A DNA stretch of 64,000 nt, taken from NCBI GenBank assembly GCA_030428885.1, contig JAUIEJ010000004.1, positions 248,001 to 312,000 of the forward strand, written 5' to 3'. Position 1 is the stretch's first letter. Each line of letters opens with the position of its first letter. Source of the DNA: Gemmatimonadota bacterium. Its GTDB lineage: Bacteria; Gemmatimonadota; Gemmatimonadetes; Longimicrobiales; Gaopeijiaceae. The translations under genes and the position numbers were made by a program. A model generated the notes under the pieces. That model searched no databases, had not been told where the DNA came from, and saw nothing but the letters and a program-made list of their open reading frames with translations. Below are positions 24,419 through 32,424 of this stretch, piece after piece.

Positions 24419-25038
24419 TGGAGGCGGTTCGAGAGGTGAACGGGATCGTGGCGGCGCTGGACCGGGCCGACGTGGACACCGACCAGATCATTCCCAAGCA
24501 GTTCCTGAAACGCATCGAGCGCACGGGGTACGGGCGGTTTCTCTTCCACGACTGGCGCACCCGGGGCGACGGCACCCCCGATCCCGATTTCGTGCTGAAC
24601 CGGCCGCCGTGGAACGAGGCCCGGATCCTGGTGGCCGGGCGCAATTTCGGGTGCGGATCGTCGCGGGAGCACGCGGCGTGGGCGCTGCGGGACTTCGGGA
24701 TCGGGGCCGTGGTGGCGCCGAGCCTGGCCGACATCTTCCGGTCGAACTGCGTGCAGACCGGTATCGTGCCCGTGGTCCTGCCCGAGGCGGCGGTGGTCGG
24801 GCTGCTGGAGCGGGCCGGGCGGGCGGAGGCCGGCGCGCCGCTCCGGGCCCGGGTGGATCTGGAGACCATGCAGGTCACGCTCGAGGGGGGTGAGCACCAC
24901 CCCTTCGACCTCGACCCCCACGCCCGCCGCCGCCTCATGGAGGGCCTCGACGACATCGCCCTGACCCTGGAGCGGGAAGCCGAGATCGCCGCGTACGAGG
25001 CCCTCACCCCCCGAGGCGCTCCAGCAGCGCCCGGTTGA
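24418..25038 (+). CDS. leuD: 3-isopropylmalate dehydratase, small subunit
   Basis: The 206-residue swivelling subunit has DVDTDQIIPKQFLKR near the N-terminus and GRNFGCGSSREHAAWAL, which holds the substrate-recognition loop. ATG 24418, overlapping the leuC stop and behind GGGGAGGG, is preferred to the GTG three bases earlier. It is the last gene of leuABCD; no ilv genes are attached. Its 3' end overlaps the convergent DUF2911 gene by 35 bases, and no terminator is seen there. Confidence 0.96.
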   Translation: MEAVREVNGIVAALDRADVDTDQIIPKQFLKRIERTGYGRFLFHDWRTRGDGTPDPDFVLNRPPWNEARILVAGRNFGCGSSREHAAWALRDFGIGAVVAPSLADIFRSNCVQTGIVPVVLPEAAVVGLLERAGRAEAGAPLRARVDLETMQVTLEGGEHHPFDLDPHARRRLMEGLDDIALTLEREAEIAAYEALTPRGAPAAPG

Positions 25039-25876
25039 GCCGGGTGTACTCATCCCGCAGCTCCGGAGCCGCTGATCGGGCCCCCTCCAAGGAGGCGCGA
25101 GCGGCGGCCCGGGCTCCGTCCAGGTCGCCGGCATCCGCCAGGATCAGGGCCTGGCGATGGAGCATGCCGATGTGCCCCGGGGACTGCTCCAGGGCCAGGG
25201 CCATGAGTTCGGCGGCCCGGTGCACGTTCAGGTCATTCTCCCAGTAGAACATGGCCGCCAGGAAGTACGGGGGTCGCTCGGTCCGGGCCAGCTCGGCCTC
25301 CACCTCGGGCACCAGCGCCGCCACGTCCACGGCGATCTCCACGGGCACCCGGGTGCGGTCCCACGCCAGCACCAGGGTGGCCCGGTCCCGGCCCACGTCC
25401 TCCACCGAGAGGGTGAACGATTCCACCGGGGACGGGGCCTCCTCGGGCGTGGCGGGGACGCGCGCCACGTCGTACGCCGGGTCGTAGGTGTACGACCCCC
25501 ACTGGGAGCGGTGCTCGTGGATGATCACCGTCCACACCTCCCGCCCCGGGATCGTGAAGAGCTCGTACTCCCCCGCCGGGACCGCCACGCCGCCGAGGGT
25601 CACGTCGCGGCTGAACGAGATGCGGGTGGCGTTGTCGGCCCCGGTGCGCCACACCCGGTCCCACGGCACCAGGGCGCCGAAGATCTCCCGGCCCCTGACC
25701 CGCGGACGGTGGTAGGCGATCTGGACGTCGGTGGCGGCGATGCGCTCGTGGACCTCGGCGGGCGGGTTCGTGCCGGGGATGGTGAAGGCTCGCTCCTGGG
25801 CGTGGAGCCGTGGCGAACCGGCCAGGACGACGGTGGCCAGGGCGGCGGCGACGAGAGAGGGAAAGGCACGAGGCAT
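25004..25876 (-). CDS. secreted DUF2911 protein
   Basis: The 290-residue protein has a signal peptide ending in SPRLHAQ (ATG 25876). The DUF2911 domain covers about 30-180: VQIAYHRPRVRGREIFG, LVPWDRVWRTGADNAT, GVAVPAGEYELFTIPG and VIIHEHRSQWGSYTY are characteristic. The last 100 residues are helical and TPR-like (YWENDLNVHRAAELMALAL). DUF2911 proteins are common in Bacteroidota and Gemmatimonadota, periplasmic or surface exposed, with no known reaction. Confidence 0.88.
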   Translation of the reverse strand: MPRAFPSLVAAALATVVLAGSPRLHAQERAFTIPGTNPPAEVHERIAATDVQIAYHRPRVRGREIFGALVPWDRVWRTGADNATRISFSRDVTLGGVAVPAGEYELFTIPGREVWTVIIHEHRSQWGSYTYDPAYDVARVPATPEEAPSPVESFTLSVEDVGRDRATLVLAWDRTRVPVEIAVDVAALVPEVEAELARTERPPYFLAAMFYWENDLNVHRAAELMALALEQSPGHIGMLHRQALILADAGDLDGARAAARASLEGARSAAPELRDEYTRLNRALLERLGG

Positions 25877-25987
25877 GGGGGTCTCCGGCGAAGGTTCCCC
25901 GGGATTCGGTAAGGACCGTCCGGGATCGTTGTATATGCAAGTACGTGGTGCGGGCCCCGCACCTTTCACGTCCACCCCGAGTCCCTC

Positions 25988-26704
25988 GTGCCTCTCTCCA
26001 GGATCCTCGTCGGCACCGTCGGTCTGACCCTGGCGCTCCTCGGCCCCAGGGCCGCGCGGAGCCAGGGCCCCACCCTCATCGTCGAGGTCGGCTACGGGGC
26101 CCTGGGGGGCACGTTCGAAGACCTGCGCTCCAACGGAAAGCGGGTACATGCCGACCTGACCGGCGGTCCGTCGGTGGCGCTGGGGCTGGCCGTCACCGTG
26201 GGAGGCCGGGACGTGGAGGCGGGGGTGCTCCACCTCGCCGACGCCTCCGTGGTCATCGCCCAGGAGTTTCCCGACGGAGGGCGCTTCCGGGCCGCGGAAC
26301 CCACGGCGTGGACCGGCGCCTGGCTGGCGGTGCCGTGGACCGTGGCCCGTTTCGGGGGACTCCGCCTCGACCTGTCGCCCCGGGCCGTGGTGGGCCGATG
26401 GCGCGAGGTCACCCTGGCCAGCGCCGGACCGCCGTGGGACCGGACCCGGCCTCTGGACCTCGCTCCCGGAACGAGTGTGGGACTGGGCCTCGGCGCCGCC
26501 GTCCGGGGCGGGCTCTCCCGGAGCGTGGAGGCGGGTCTCACCGCCACCCTGCTGCGACTGCGGTTCCACGCCGACATCGCCGACGATCCGGTCGATCCGG
26601 GGACGGGGGGCGACGTGGATCTCGACGCCAATCCCCTCACCCTGGCCGTGTCGCTCCGCTGGACGCCGGGGGCCCCGCCCCCTACTCGGGCACCCGGGGA
26701 TTGA
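25988..26704 (+). CDS. secreted beta-rich protein, possible outer-membrane barrel
   Basis: The 238-residue protein starts at GTG 25988 with a signal peptide ending RAARSQG. The mature part alternates hydrophobic and polar residues with many Gly (TLIVEVGYGALGG, VALGLAVTVGG, SVGLGLGAAVRGG), ending in a strand-like LAVSLRWTPG, as in small outer-membrane barrels. No named family is recognised. The 3' end overlaps the convergent MarR gene by 23 bases. Confidence 0.65.
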   Translation: MPLSRILVGTVGLTLALLGPRAARSQGPTLIVEVGYGALGGTFEDLRSNGKRVHADLTGGPSVALGLAVTVGGRDVEAGVLHLADASVVIAQEFPDGGRFRAAEPTAWTGAWLAVPWTVARFGGLRLDLSPRAVVGRWREVTLASAGPPWDRTRPLDLAPGTSVGLGLGAAVRGGLSRSVEAGLTATLLRLRFHADIADDPVDPGTGGDVDLDANPLTLAVSLRWTPGAPPPTRAPGD

Positions 26705-27179
26705 GCCGGTGGGTGAGGGCCCGGACCGAAGCGGCGCCGTCGTCGCCGAAGAGCTCCTGCGCCCAGTGATGGGCGCGCTCCCACGCCGGGCGGGCCGCCG
26801 CCAGGCGCCGGTAGCCCTCGGGAGCCACCACGAGTTGATGGCTACGCCGGTCGTCGGCGGGCAGGGTCGCGAGCCACGCGTTGTCGATCATGCGGGTCAC
26901 GTTCCGGGAGATGGTGGAGGCGTCCATCATGAGGAACGGCTGCATGTCCGACGGCGTGGTCTGCTCGAGCATGGCCACCACCGACAGGATCGTCACCTGG
27001 TTGGCCGTGAGCCCCACCTCCCGGAGTTCCTGGTCGTAGCGGGCCGTCACCACGCGGCTCAACATGCGCAGGCGGCCGGCCAGGCACTCGTGGATCACCT
27101 GGCGGGCCAGGTCGTGTCCTTCGGCGTGGGAATCGTGGGCCATGACGGGCGGCGGCGGCAGGGTGGAGCGGCGACCCAT
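26682..27179 (-). CDS. MarR-family transcriptional regulator
   Basis: The 165-residue regulator (153 if ATG 27143 is used) has the MarR winged helix: LTANQVTILSVVAML, then MDASTISRNVTRMIDNAWLAT as recognition helix and LPADDRRSHQLVVAPEGYRRL as wing. It is divergent from the membrane-protein gene at 27215. The short gap contains TGCATGTACA, an AT-richer semi-palindromic stretch that could be its operator, though the symmetry is weak. MarR proteins usually repress divergent genes and respond to small phenolic or antibiotic-like ligands. Confidence 0.85.
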   Translation of the reverse strand: MGRRSTLPPPPVMAHDSHAEGHDLARQVIHECLAGRLRMLSRVVTARYDQELREVGLTANQVTILSVVAMLEQTTPSDMQPFLMMDASTISRNVTRMIDNAWLATLPADDRRSHQLVVAPEGYRRLAAARPAWERAHHWAQELFGDDGAASVRALTHRLNPRVPE

Positions 27180-27214
27180 GCATGTACAACCATTCGACCC
27201 CGGAGTGCCCTGGC

Positions 27215-27875
27215 ATGAGCTCCCGACCCTCCGTCGCCCCGGGCCGTCTCCCGGGGGCCGCGACCCTGGCCTTCGTGGCCCTCTGGTTCTCGGGGGCCCT
27301 CGCCGCCGCCCATGCCGGCGCCTTCACCACCTGGGGCGGGCTGGGCCCCCTCTCGGCCGTGCAGACGGCCATCGTGCTCCCGGTGGTGGCGTTCTGGGTC
27401 GCCTGGGCCAGCCTCGGATCGGTGCGCCGCTGGGTCGCCGAACTCGACCTGGTGTTCCTCTCCGCGATCCAGTGCACCCGGATTCTCGGCACGGGCCACC
27501 TGCTGTGGTGGGGCTTCGGGCTCATGACCGGCCGCTTCGCCTTCCCCGTGGCCCTGGGCAACTTCACGGTCACCGTCCTGGCCGTGGCCACCCACGGTGC
27601 GGGTGGCCCGGCGCAGCGCCGAGTACCGGCGCTGGCTGTGGGGCCTCACGGTGGTGGGCACGGCCGAGTTTCTCATGACCATCGGCCTGGCCGTGGCGGG
27701 GATGATGGCCATCCCGGCGTCGTTCGACCCGCCGGTCAATCCGGCGGGGCTGGCCGATTTCCGGCGCCTGCCCCTGTCGGTGTTCCCGACGTTCCTCATT
27801 CCGTTCTTCCTGGTGATCCACTCCGCCACCATCGCCCGCCTCGGAGTCCCCCGCCCTGGCGCGGCCCGGGAGTGA
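27215..27875 (+). pseudogene. membrane-protein gene with an apparent frameshift
   Basis: The first part (ATG 27215, CGGAG upstream) encodes four hydrophobic segments: TLAFVALWFSGALAAAHAG, VQTAIVLPVVAFWVAWASLG, ILGTGHLLWWGFGL and NFTVTVLAVATHG. In that frame the sequence then turns into low-complexity Gly/Arg text running to 28060. The next frame takes over at about 27597 with RRSAEYRRWLWGLTVVG, FLMTIGLAVAGMMAIPA and VFPTFLIPFFLVIHSATIARL, ending at 27875. The join near 27580-27610 needs one base skipped, in a GGG/CCC-rich stretch. It may be a real mutation or a sequencing error. The function is unknown; it is divergent from a MarR regulator. Confidence 0.65.
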
Positions 27876-27885
27876 CCCGACGCCC

Positions 27886-28791
27886 TCAGTCTCCGCCCCC
27901 GCCTCCACCCCCGAAGGCGTACGAGAAGTTCACCATGGGGAGGCAGCACCCGCCGCCGTCGCCCCCGATGCCCGCCACGCCGATGTCGGTGCTGAGGCGT
28001 TCGCCGATGAGGCGCACCCCGAACGAGACGATGTTGCCCACGTCGTCGGGCAGGAGGTAGTTCTCGGTGAGAAGCTTGACCCGGGCCGACATGCGGGCTT
28101 CGGCCCCCACCAGGGCCACCGGTTCGTCGGTGAAGTCGTCGCCCGAGTAGCCGTAGCCCAGGCCGAGGTGGAGGGCGACGTCGGGGGTGCCGAAGGAGCC
28201 CACCCCGTAGGCGATCCCGCCGAATTGATCGTCGAAGAGGAAGGCCAGGGTGCCCACCGCCACCTGGGCCTTGTCCGTCCGCACCACCTGGACCTTGGGC
28301 GCCAGGTAGACGGGCTGGAACTCGCCGAAGAGCACCGGCGCTCCGGCGGCCAGGGTGATCCGGTCCGTCACCCCCACGGCCACGAACGGAAGGAAGATGA
28401 TGTAGGTGCCCACGTACCCCTCGCCCTTCCGGAGCGAGCGACCGGTGGAGGTGAAGTAGAGGCGGGTGTCGCTCCGGTCCCGGGTCCAGTAGCGGCCCTC
28501 CACCACCGACCCGTCGGCGAGGGCGACGCTGCGGATCTGGGAGCGCTCCAGGGTGATGCGGGCCCCGCCCACGGTCTCCAACACCACCGATTGGGGGGTC
28601 ACCTCCCGGAGGGTCCCCACGATGCTCGTGCCGTCCACGAGTTCGACGCGCACCAGGTCGTCGCCGGGCGGGGGAATCTCCACCGGGTCCTGGGCTCGCA
28701 GGGGCGCGGCCGCCGCGAGGGCCACCAGGAGAAGGACCCCCCGAAGGATCCGACAGCGGCGGGGAAGGAGTGGAGCGGTCACGCAGGACAT
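27886..28791 (-). CDS. secreted beta-rich outer-membrane protein
   Basis: The 301-residue protein starts at ATG 28791 (CGGAG 6 nt upstream) with a signal peptide ending AAAAPLRAQ. Residues 30-90 form a small SH3/Hfq-like beta unit (DLVRVELVDGTSIVGTLREV ... LERSQIRSVAL). The rest reads as an outer-membrane barrel with Gly-flanked strands and an aromatic near the C-terminus (VNFSYAF) followed by a run of seven glycines. No exact family is known. It converges on the frameshifted gene with 10 bp between. Confidence 0.72.
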   Translation of the reverse strand: MSCVTAPLLPRRCRILRGVLLLVALAAAAPLRAQDPVEIPPPGDDLVRVELVDGTSIVGTLREVTPQSVVLETVGGARITLERSQIRSVALADGSVVEGRYWTRDRSDTRLYFTSTGRSLRKGEGYVGTYIIFLPFVAVGVTDRITLAAGAPVLFGEFQPVYLAPKVQVVRTDKAQVAVGTLAFLFDDQFGGIAYGVGSFGTPDVALHLGLGYGYSGDDFTDEPVALVGAEARMSARVKLLTENYLLPDDVGNIVSFGVRLIGERLSTDIGVAGIGGDGGGCCLPMVNFSYAFGGGGGGGD

Positions 28792-28895
28792 CGAGGACTC
28801 CGCGGTCCATGGGCGGACGACCAACCGTTCCGAAGGTAGGGAGAGTCCGATCGCCGGAGCCAGGATTTCCGTGGGGCTGGCGGCCCGGCTCCAAT

Positions 28896-28931
28896 GTGAC
28901 CATCATGGTCATGGACCTATGATCATGGAGG
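28896..28931 (+). promoter_or_regulatory. promoter/operator of the VapBC-like pair
   Basis: GTGACC (28896-28901), 16 bp, and TATGAT (28918-28923) form the promoter. GACCATCATGGTC (28898-28910) is a perfect palindrome around one central base and overlaps the -35 element; TCAT/ATGA arms (28909-28912 and 28919-28922) follow. GGAGG (28927-28931) lies 4 nt before the GTG start. Antitoxin autorepression at such palindromes is the family rule. Confidence 0.6.
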
Positions 28932-28935
28932 CATC

Positions 28936-29229
28936 GTGGAGCGAACCGTGAGCGTGGCCACCTTGAAGGCGCGCTTGAGCGAGTTCCTGCGTTCGGCCCG
29001 GGCTGGAGAGACCGTGATCGTCACCGATCGGGGCACGCCGGTGGCCCGACTCGCACCGCTGGAGGGGACCTCGGCATTGACGGGACGTCTGGAGTCGTTG
29101 GAAGCGTCCGGCCTCGTTCGGCGGCCCAACCGCGTCCTCGACCCGGCCTTCGCCGACGGGTCGCGTCCACCCGACCCGGAAGGCCGCAGCCTCGAGAGCG
29201 TTCTCGAGGAACGAGGCGAGGGCTGGTGA
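28936..29229 (+). CDS. Phd/YefM-type antitoxin
   Basis: The 97-residue protein has the Phd/YefM fold N-terminus: VSVATLKARLSEFLRSARAG, then ETVIVTDRGTPVARLAPL, which bind DNA and dimerise. The C-terminal 40 residues (LDPAFADGSRPPDPEGRSL) are polar and probably disordered, as in toxin-neutralising tails. It starts at GTG 28936 and overlaps the PIN gene as GTGA. Confidence 0.85.
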   Translation: MERTVSVATLKARLSEFLRSARAGETVIVTDRGTPVARLAPLEGTSALTGRLESLEASGLVRRPNRVLDPAFADGSRPPDPEGRSLESVLEERGEGW

Positions 29230-29654
29230 GGTTCTGGGACACGTCGGCGGTGGTACCCCTGCTCCTGCAGCAGCCGTCGACCCCTGCCATCCGCGCCCTG
29301 GTTCTGCAGGACCCCGAGATGGCGGCGTGGTGGGGTACCCCTGTGGAGTGCGCCTCGGCCGCGGCCCGTCTTCGGCGCGAAGACCGGTTGAGCGCCGTGG
29401 AGGAGGGCCGGGTTCTGGACCTCCTGTCCGAACTGCAGGCCGCCTGGCTCGAGGTGCTCCCCTCCGAGGAAGTCCGGACCCGCGCCCTGCGCCTCCTCCG
29501 AGTTCATTCCCTGAAGGCTGCGGACGCGCTCCAACTCGCCGCGGCGGGGGTGTGGGCCGGAGAACACGGGGACGCGGAGTTCGTCACCCTGGACGAGCGC
29601 CTCGCCCTCGCCGCCCGCCTCGAGGGATTCCGGGTTCTGCCGGAAGAGGGGTAG
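29226..29654 (+). CDS. PIN-domain toxin (VapC-like RNase)
   Basis: The 142-residue PIN RNase shows all four acidic positions: FWDTSA (Asp5), TPVECASA (Glu near 41), KAADALQLAAA (Asp near 99) and FVTLDERLALAA (Asp near 117). These coordinate the metal used to cut RNA, often tRNA or rRNA. It pairs with the upstream antitoxin. The stop lies in the 14-bp palindrome GGGGTAGCTACCCC (29648-29661), which also holds the stop of the convergent permease and may act as a short bidirectional terminator stem. Confidence 0.88.
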   Translation: MRFWDTSAVVPLLLQQPSTPAIRALVLQDPEMAAWWGTPVECASAAARLRREDRLSAVEEGRVLDLLSELQAAWLEVLPSEEVRTRALRLLRVHSLKAADALQLAAAGVWAGEHGDAEFVTLDERLALAARLEGFRVLPEEG

Positions 29655-31751
29655 CTACCCCCGATACCGCCGCCCCAGCTCGTCCAGGCCGGCCTCTTCA
29701 CCGATGAAGCACACCCGGTCGCCTTCGAGCAGCAGGGTGTCGCCCCGGGGGAAGACCACATCGGGGCCGCGGCGCACCAGGGCCACCAGCACGCCGTCGG
29801 GCAGCGTGCAGTCGCGGATCATGCGGCCCACCAGCTCGCCCGAACGGGCCTCGGGGTCGAGGCGAACCGAGAGCAGGTCCCGGTCGTGGAGCAGGGCGTC
29901 GCGCAGTTCCGTCTCGTCCCGGGCCCCGAGCCACCGCTCCAGAAAGTCGTCGGCGTCGACCCGGGCGGCGATCTGGGCCAGGATGCGCAGGTGTTGCCCC
30001 GGATTGCGGTGGGGGCTCACCAGGAAGAACAGCGCCCGCACCCGATGCCCCTCCTCCCTGGCCTGCACCGGGACTCCGTTGCGGGAGCGCATGATGACCA
30101 GGCGGTGTCCCTCGGCCTCGTCGGTTCGGAAATGGGGCAACATGGCGTGGTCGGACACCGGCGTGGCCCCGATCCGGGCCTCCTCGATGAACGACTCCCG
30201 GATCGTTTCGGGAGGGAGTCCCAGATCCGCACCCAGCAGCTCCGAGGCCACCGTGGCGACTTCCGAAAACGTGTGGGCCGTTTCCAGGTCGCGGACCGGC
30301 GCGGCCACCACCACCTCATCGAAGGGATCGCTGTCCCGGACGCCCTTCTCCTTGAGGATCTCCCGGAGTTCCCGTTCGAGCCCGGCGTAGCGCTGGCGGC
30401 CGAGCCGCTCGAAGACGTGATAGAGCGCCCCCTCCCGCTCCAGCCGCTCCCGGGCGTAGAAGTGGTACCAGGCGATGCCCACCACCGTGACGCCCATGGT
30501 GAAGAGGATCGCCAGCCATCCCATCTGGAAGATGAGCAGGATGGGGATCAGCACTCCGGCCAACTGCATCCAGGGGTAGAGAGGCGAGCGGAACCCCGGG
30601 TCGTAGGCGTCGATGCGGCTCTCGCGCATGACGATCACGGCCAGGTTGACCAGGCTGAAGATCAGGAGCTGGAACGCACTGGCGAGCTTGGCCACCGAAT
30701 CCACCGGAAGGGTGACCAGGGCCACGGCCATGGCGGCGCCCGTGGCCACCAGCGCCAGGGTGGGGGTCTGGAACCGCCCGAGCCGGCTGAAGCCGCTCCA
30801 GATGTGTTTGTCCCGGGCCATGGCCAGGAGGTAGCGCGAGGCCGACATGACGCCGGCGTTGCCCGTGGAGGCGAAGGCCGCGAAGGCCGCCAGCACGATG
30901 AGACCCACGGCCACCGTGGCCGCGGGTCCATCGAGGAGCGTGCTGGCCGTGGTGGCCACCGGAGCCAGATCCGAGCGCAGCTCGTCGGGATCCAGGAGGG
31001 TGACCATGAGGAACACCCCCACCACGTAGAAGAGGGTGGCCGTGGCCAGGGACAGGAACATGCCCAGGGGAATGTTGCGGTCCGGGTCCCGCACCTCTTC
31101 GGCCACGCTGGCCACCTTGGTCAGCCCGGCGTAGGAGACGAAGACGAGTCCCACGGTGCCCACCAACCCCTCGATGCCGAAGGGCATGAAGGGCGTCAAC
31201 TGGGTGCGCATGCCTCCGAGCCCCACGTCGGGGAGCCGCCAACCGCCCAGGAGTACGAAGCCCGCGAGCACACCCAGGAGGGTCCAGACCAGCAGGCGCT
31301 GGAGCCGCGTCGTCTCCTTGGCGCCCACGATGTTGAGGACGACGAAGGCCAGGGTGAGGATGAGGGCCACCTCCAGGGTGGGCACCTCGACGTACACGGC
31401 CAGATAGGCGCCCACCCCGATGAGGGCGAAGGCGCTCTTGAACACGAGGGCGATCCAGGTCCCCAGCCCCCCCACCGTGCCCGCCATGGGCCCGAGGCTG
31501 CGGTCCAGGAAGTAGTAGGTGCCCCCCGCCCGGGGCATGGCCGTGCTCAACTCGGCCTTGGACAGCATGGCCGGGATGATGAGGAACCCCGCCAGCAGGT
31601 AGGCCAGGATCACCGAGGGTCCCGCCTGGGCCGCCGCGAGCCCGGGGAGAAGGAAGAACCCCGAGCTGAACATGGCGCCGGTGCTGATGGCGTAGACGTC
31701 GGCCAGGCCCAGTTCCTTCCGGAGCTTCTGGCCTCCGTCGACGGCGCTCAC
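29655..31751 (-). CDS. APC-family permease with EIIA-like and TrkA-C tails
   Basis: The 698-residue protein starts at GTG 31751 (GGAG 7 nt upstream). Residues 10-440 hold about 12 membrane segments of the amino acid/polyamine/organocation family, beginning ADVYAISTGAMFSSGFFLLPG; AELSTAMPRAGGTYYFLDRS and VSYAGLTKVASVAEEVRDPDR are typical. Residues 475-620 resemble a PTS EIIA type-2 domain, with His in AMLPHFRTDEAEGHRLVIM near the phosphorylation position. Residues 625-695 are a TrkA-C-like ligand domain (GVLVALVRRGPDVVFPRGDT). The tails suggest gating by phosphate relay or nucleotide; the substrate is unknown. Confidence 0.85.
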   Translation of the reverse strand: MSAVDGGQKLRKELGLADVYAISTGAMFSSGFFLLPGLAAAQAGPSVILAYLLAGFLIIPAMLSKAELSTAMPRAGGTYYFLDRSLGPMAGTVGGLGTWIALVFKSAFALIGVGAYLAVYVEVPTLEVALILTLAFVVLNIVGAKETTRLQRLLVWTLLGVLAGFVLLGGWRLPDVGLGGMRTQLTPFMPFGIEGLVGTVGLVFVSYAGLTKVASVAEEVRDPDRNIPLGMFLSLATATLFYVVGVFLMVTLLDPDELRSDLAPVATTASTLLDGPAATVAVGLIVLAAFAAFASTGNAGVMSASRYLLAMARDKHIWSGFSRLGRFQTPTLALVATGAAMAVALVTLPVDSVAKLASAFQLLIFSLVNLAVIVMRESRIDAYDPGFRSPLYPWMQLAGVLIPILLIFQMGWLAILFTMGVTVVGIAWYHFYARERLEREGALYHVFERLGRQRYAGLERELREILKEKGVRDSDPFDEVVVAAPVRDLETAHTFSEVATVASELLGADLGLPPETIRESFIEEARIGATPVSDHAMLPHFRTDEAEGHRLVIMRSRNGVPVQAREEGHRVRALFFLVSPHRNPGQHLRILAQIAARVDADDFLERWLGARDETELRDALLHDRDLLSVRLDPEARSGELVGRMIRDCTLPDGVLVALVRRGPDVVFPRGDTLLLEGDRVCFIGEEAGLDELGRRYRG

Positions 31752-31895
31752 GAGGGACTCCGGTGAGGGACGGCGACGCGACGGGTACTGGAGAACGTGT
31801 GCACGGCGGGGTGGACTCCCCCCGCGGCGTGGGGCCGGGAGCCCCACCGCGGGTCCAACGGAAACGAGGGTGGGAGCCCTCGAACCCGAGGACTC

Positions 31896-32345
31896 CTACG
31901 CGACGCTGCGGGACGGCGGGGGAGGCGGAGGGACCGACGTGCACCAGGTGGAGCAGCGGCCCAACCGGGCCCTCCGGGCTGCCGGCGTGAGGCCCCTCGC
32001 CGCCCGGTCGCTGCCCAGGGCCCGGGCCCTGGCGCGGCTGCCCCGGAGCCGATCGGCGGCGGGGGAGCGGGCCGCGGCGTCGGGGTCGGCGCCCCGGGAG
32101 AGCCGGGGCGGAACGAGGCGGGGCCGGCGGCGCTTCACCCGGTGGCGCCGAGCCGTGGGCCGGGCCGCGGGGCGGGCGTCGACCTCGGGGGGCGCGGCGG
32201 GCGCCTCGGAGGCAAGGTCCGTGGCGAGACCGACGGGGTGTCGCGCCGGCCCGTCCGTTGCTCGAGCGCCGACCTCCATGCCGAACACACCGCCCCCCAG
32301 GAGGGCGACACAGGCGAAGGCGGTGACGCGAGGGCGGAAGGCCAT
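31896..32345 (-). CDS. hypothetical secreted Arg/Pro-rich protein
   Basis: The 149-residue frame starts at ATG 32345 with a plausible signal segment (VTAFACVALLGGGVFGMEV). The rest is low-complexity, rich in Arg, Ala and Pro, with a Pro run near the C-terminus (TSVPPPPPPSR). There is no homology I recognise. The open frame may be a by-product of high GC; if it is not a gene, 31752-32424 is a 670-base stretch in which I see no other coding sequence. Confidence 0.35.
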   Translation of the reverse strand: MAFRPRVTAFACVALLGGGVFGMEVGARATDGPARHPVGLATDLASEAPAAPPEVDARPAARPTARRHRVKRRRPRLVPPRLSRGADPDAAARSPAADRLRGSRARARALGSDRAARGLTPAARRARLGRCSTWCTSVPPPPPPSRSVA

Positions 32346-32424
32346 GGAGGTGCGCGGGATCGCGGGGGACAACGGGGCAGGCAAGATGCCCCGAGGTCCC
32401 GGGGTGGGGCAACCGCGGGGGCGG

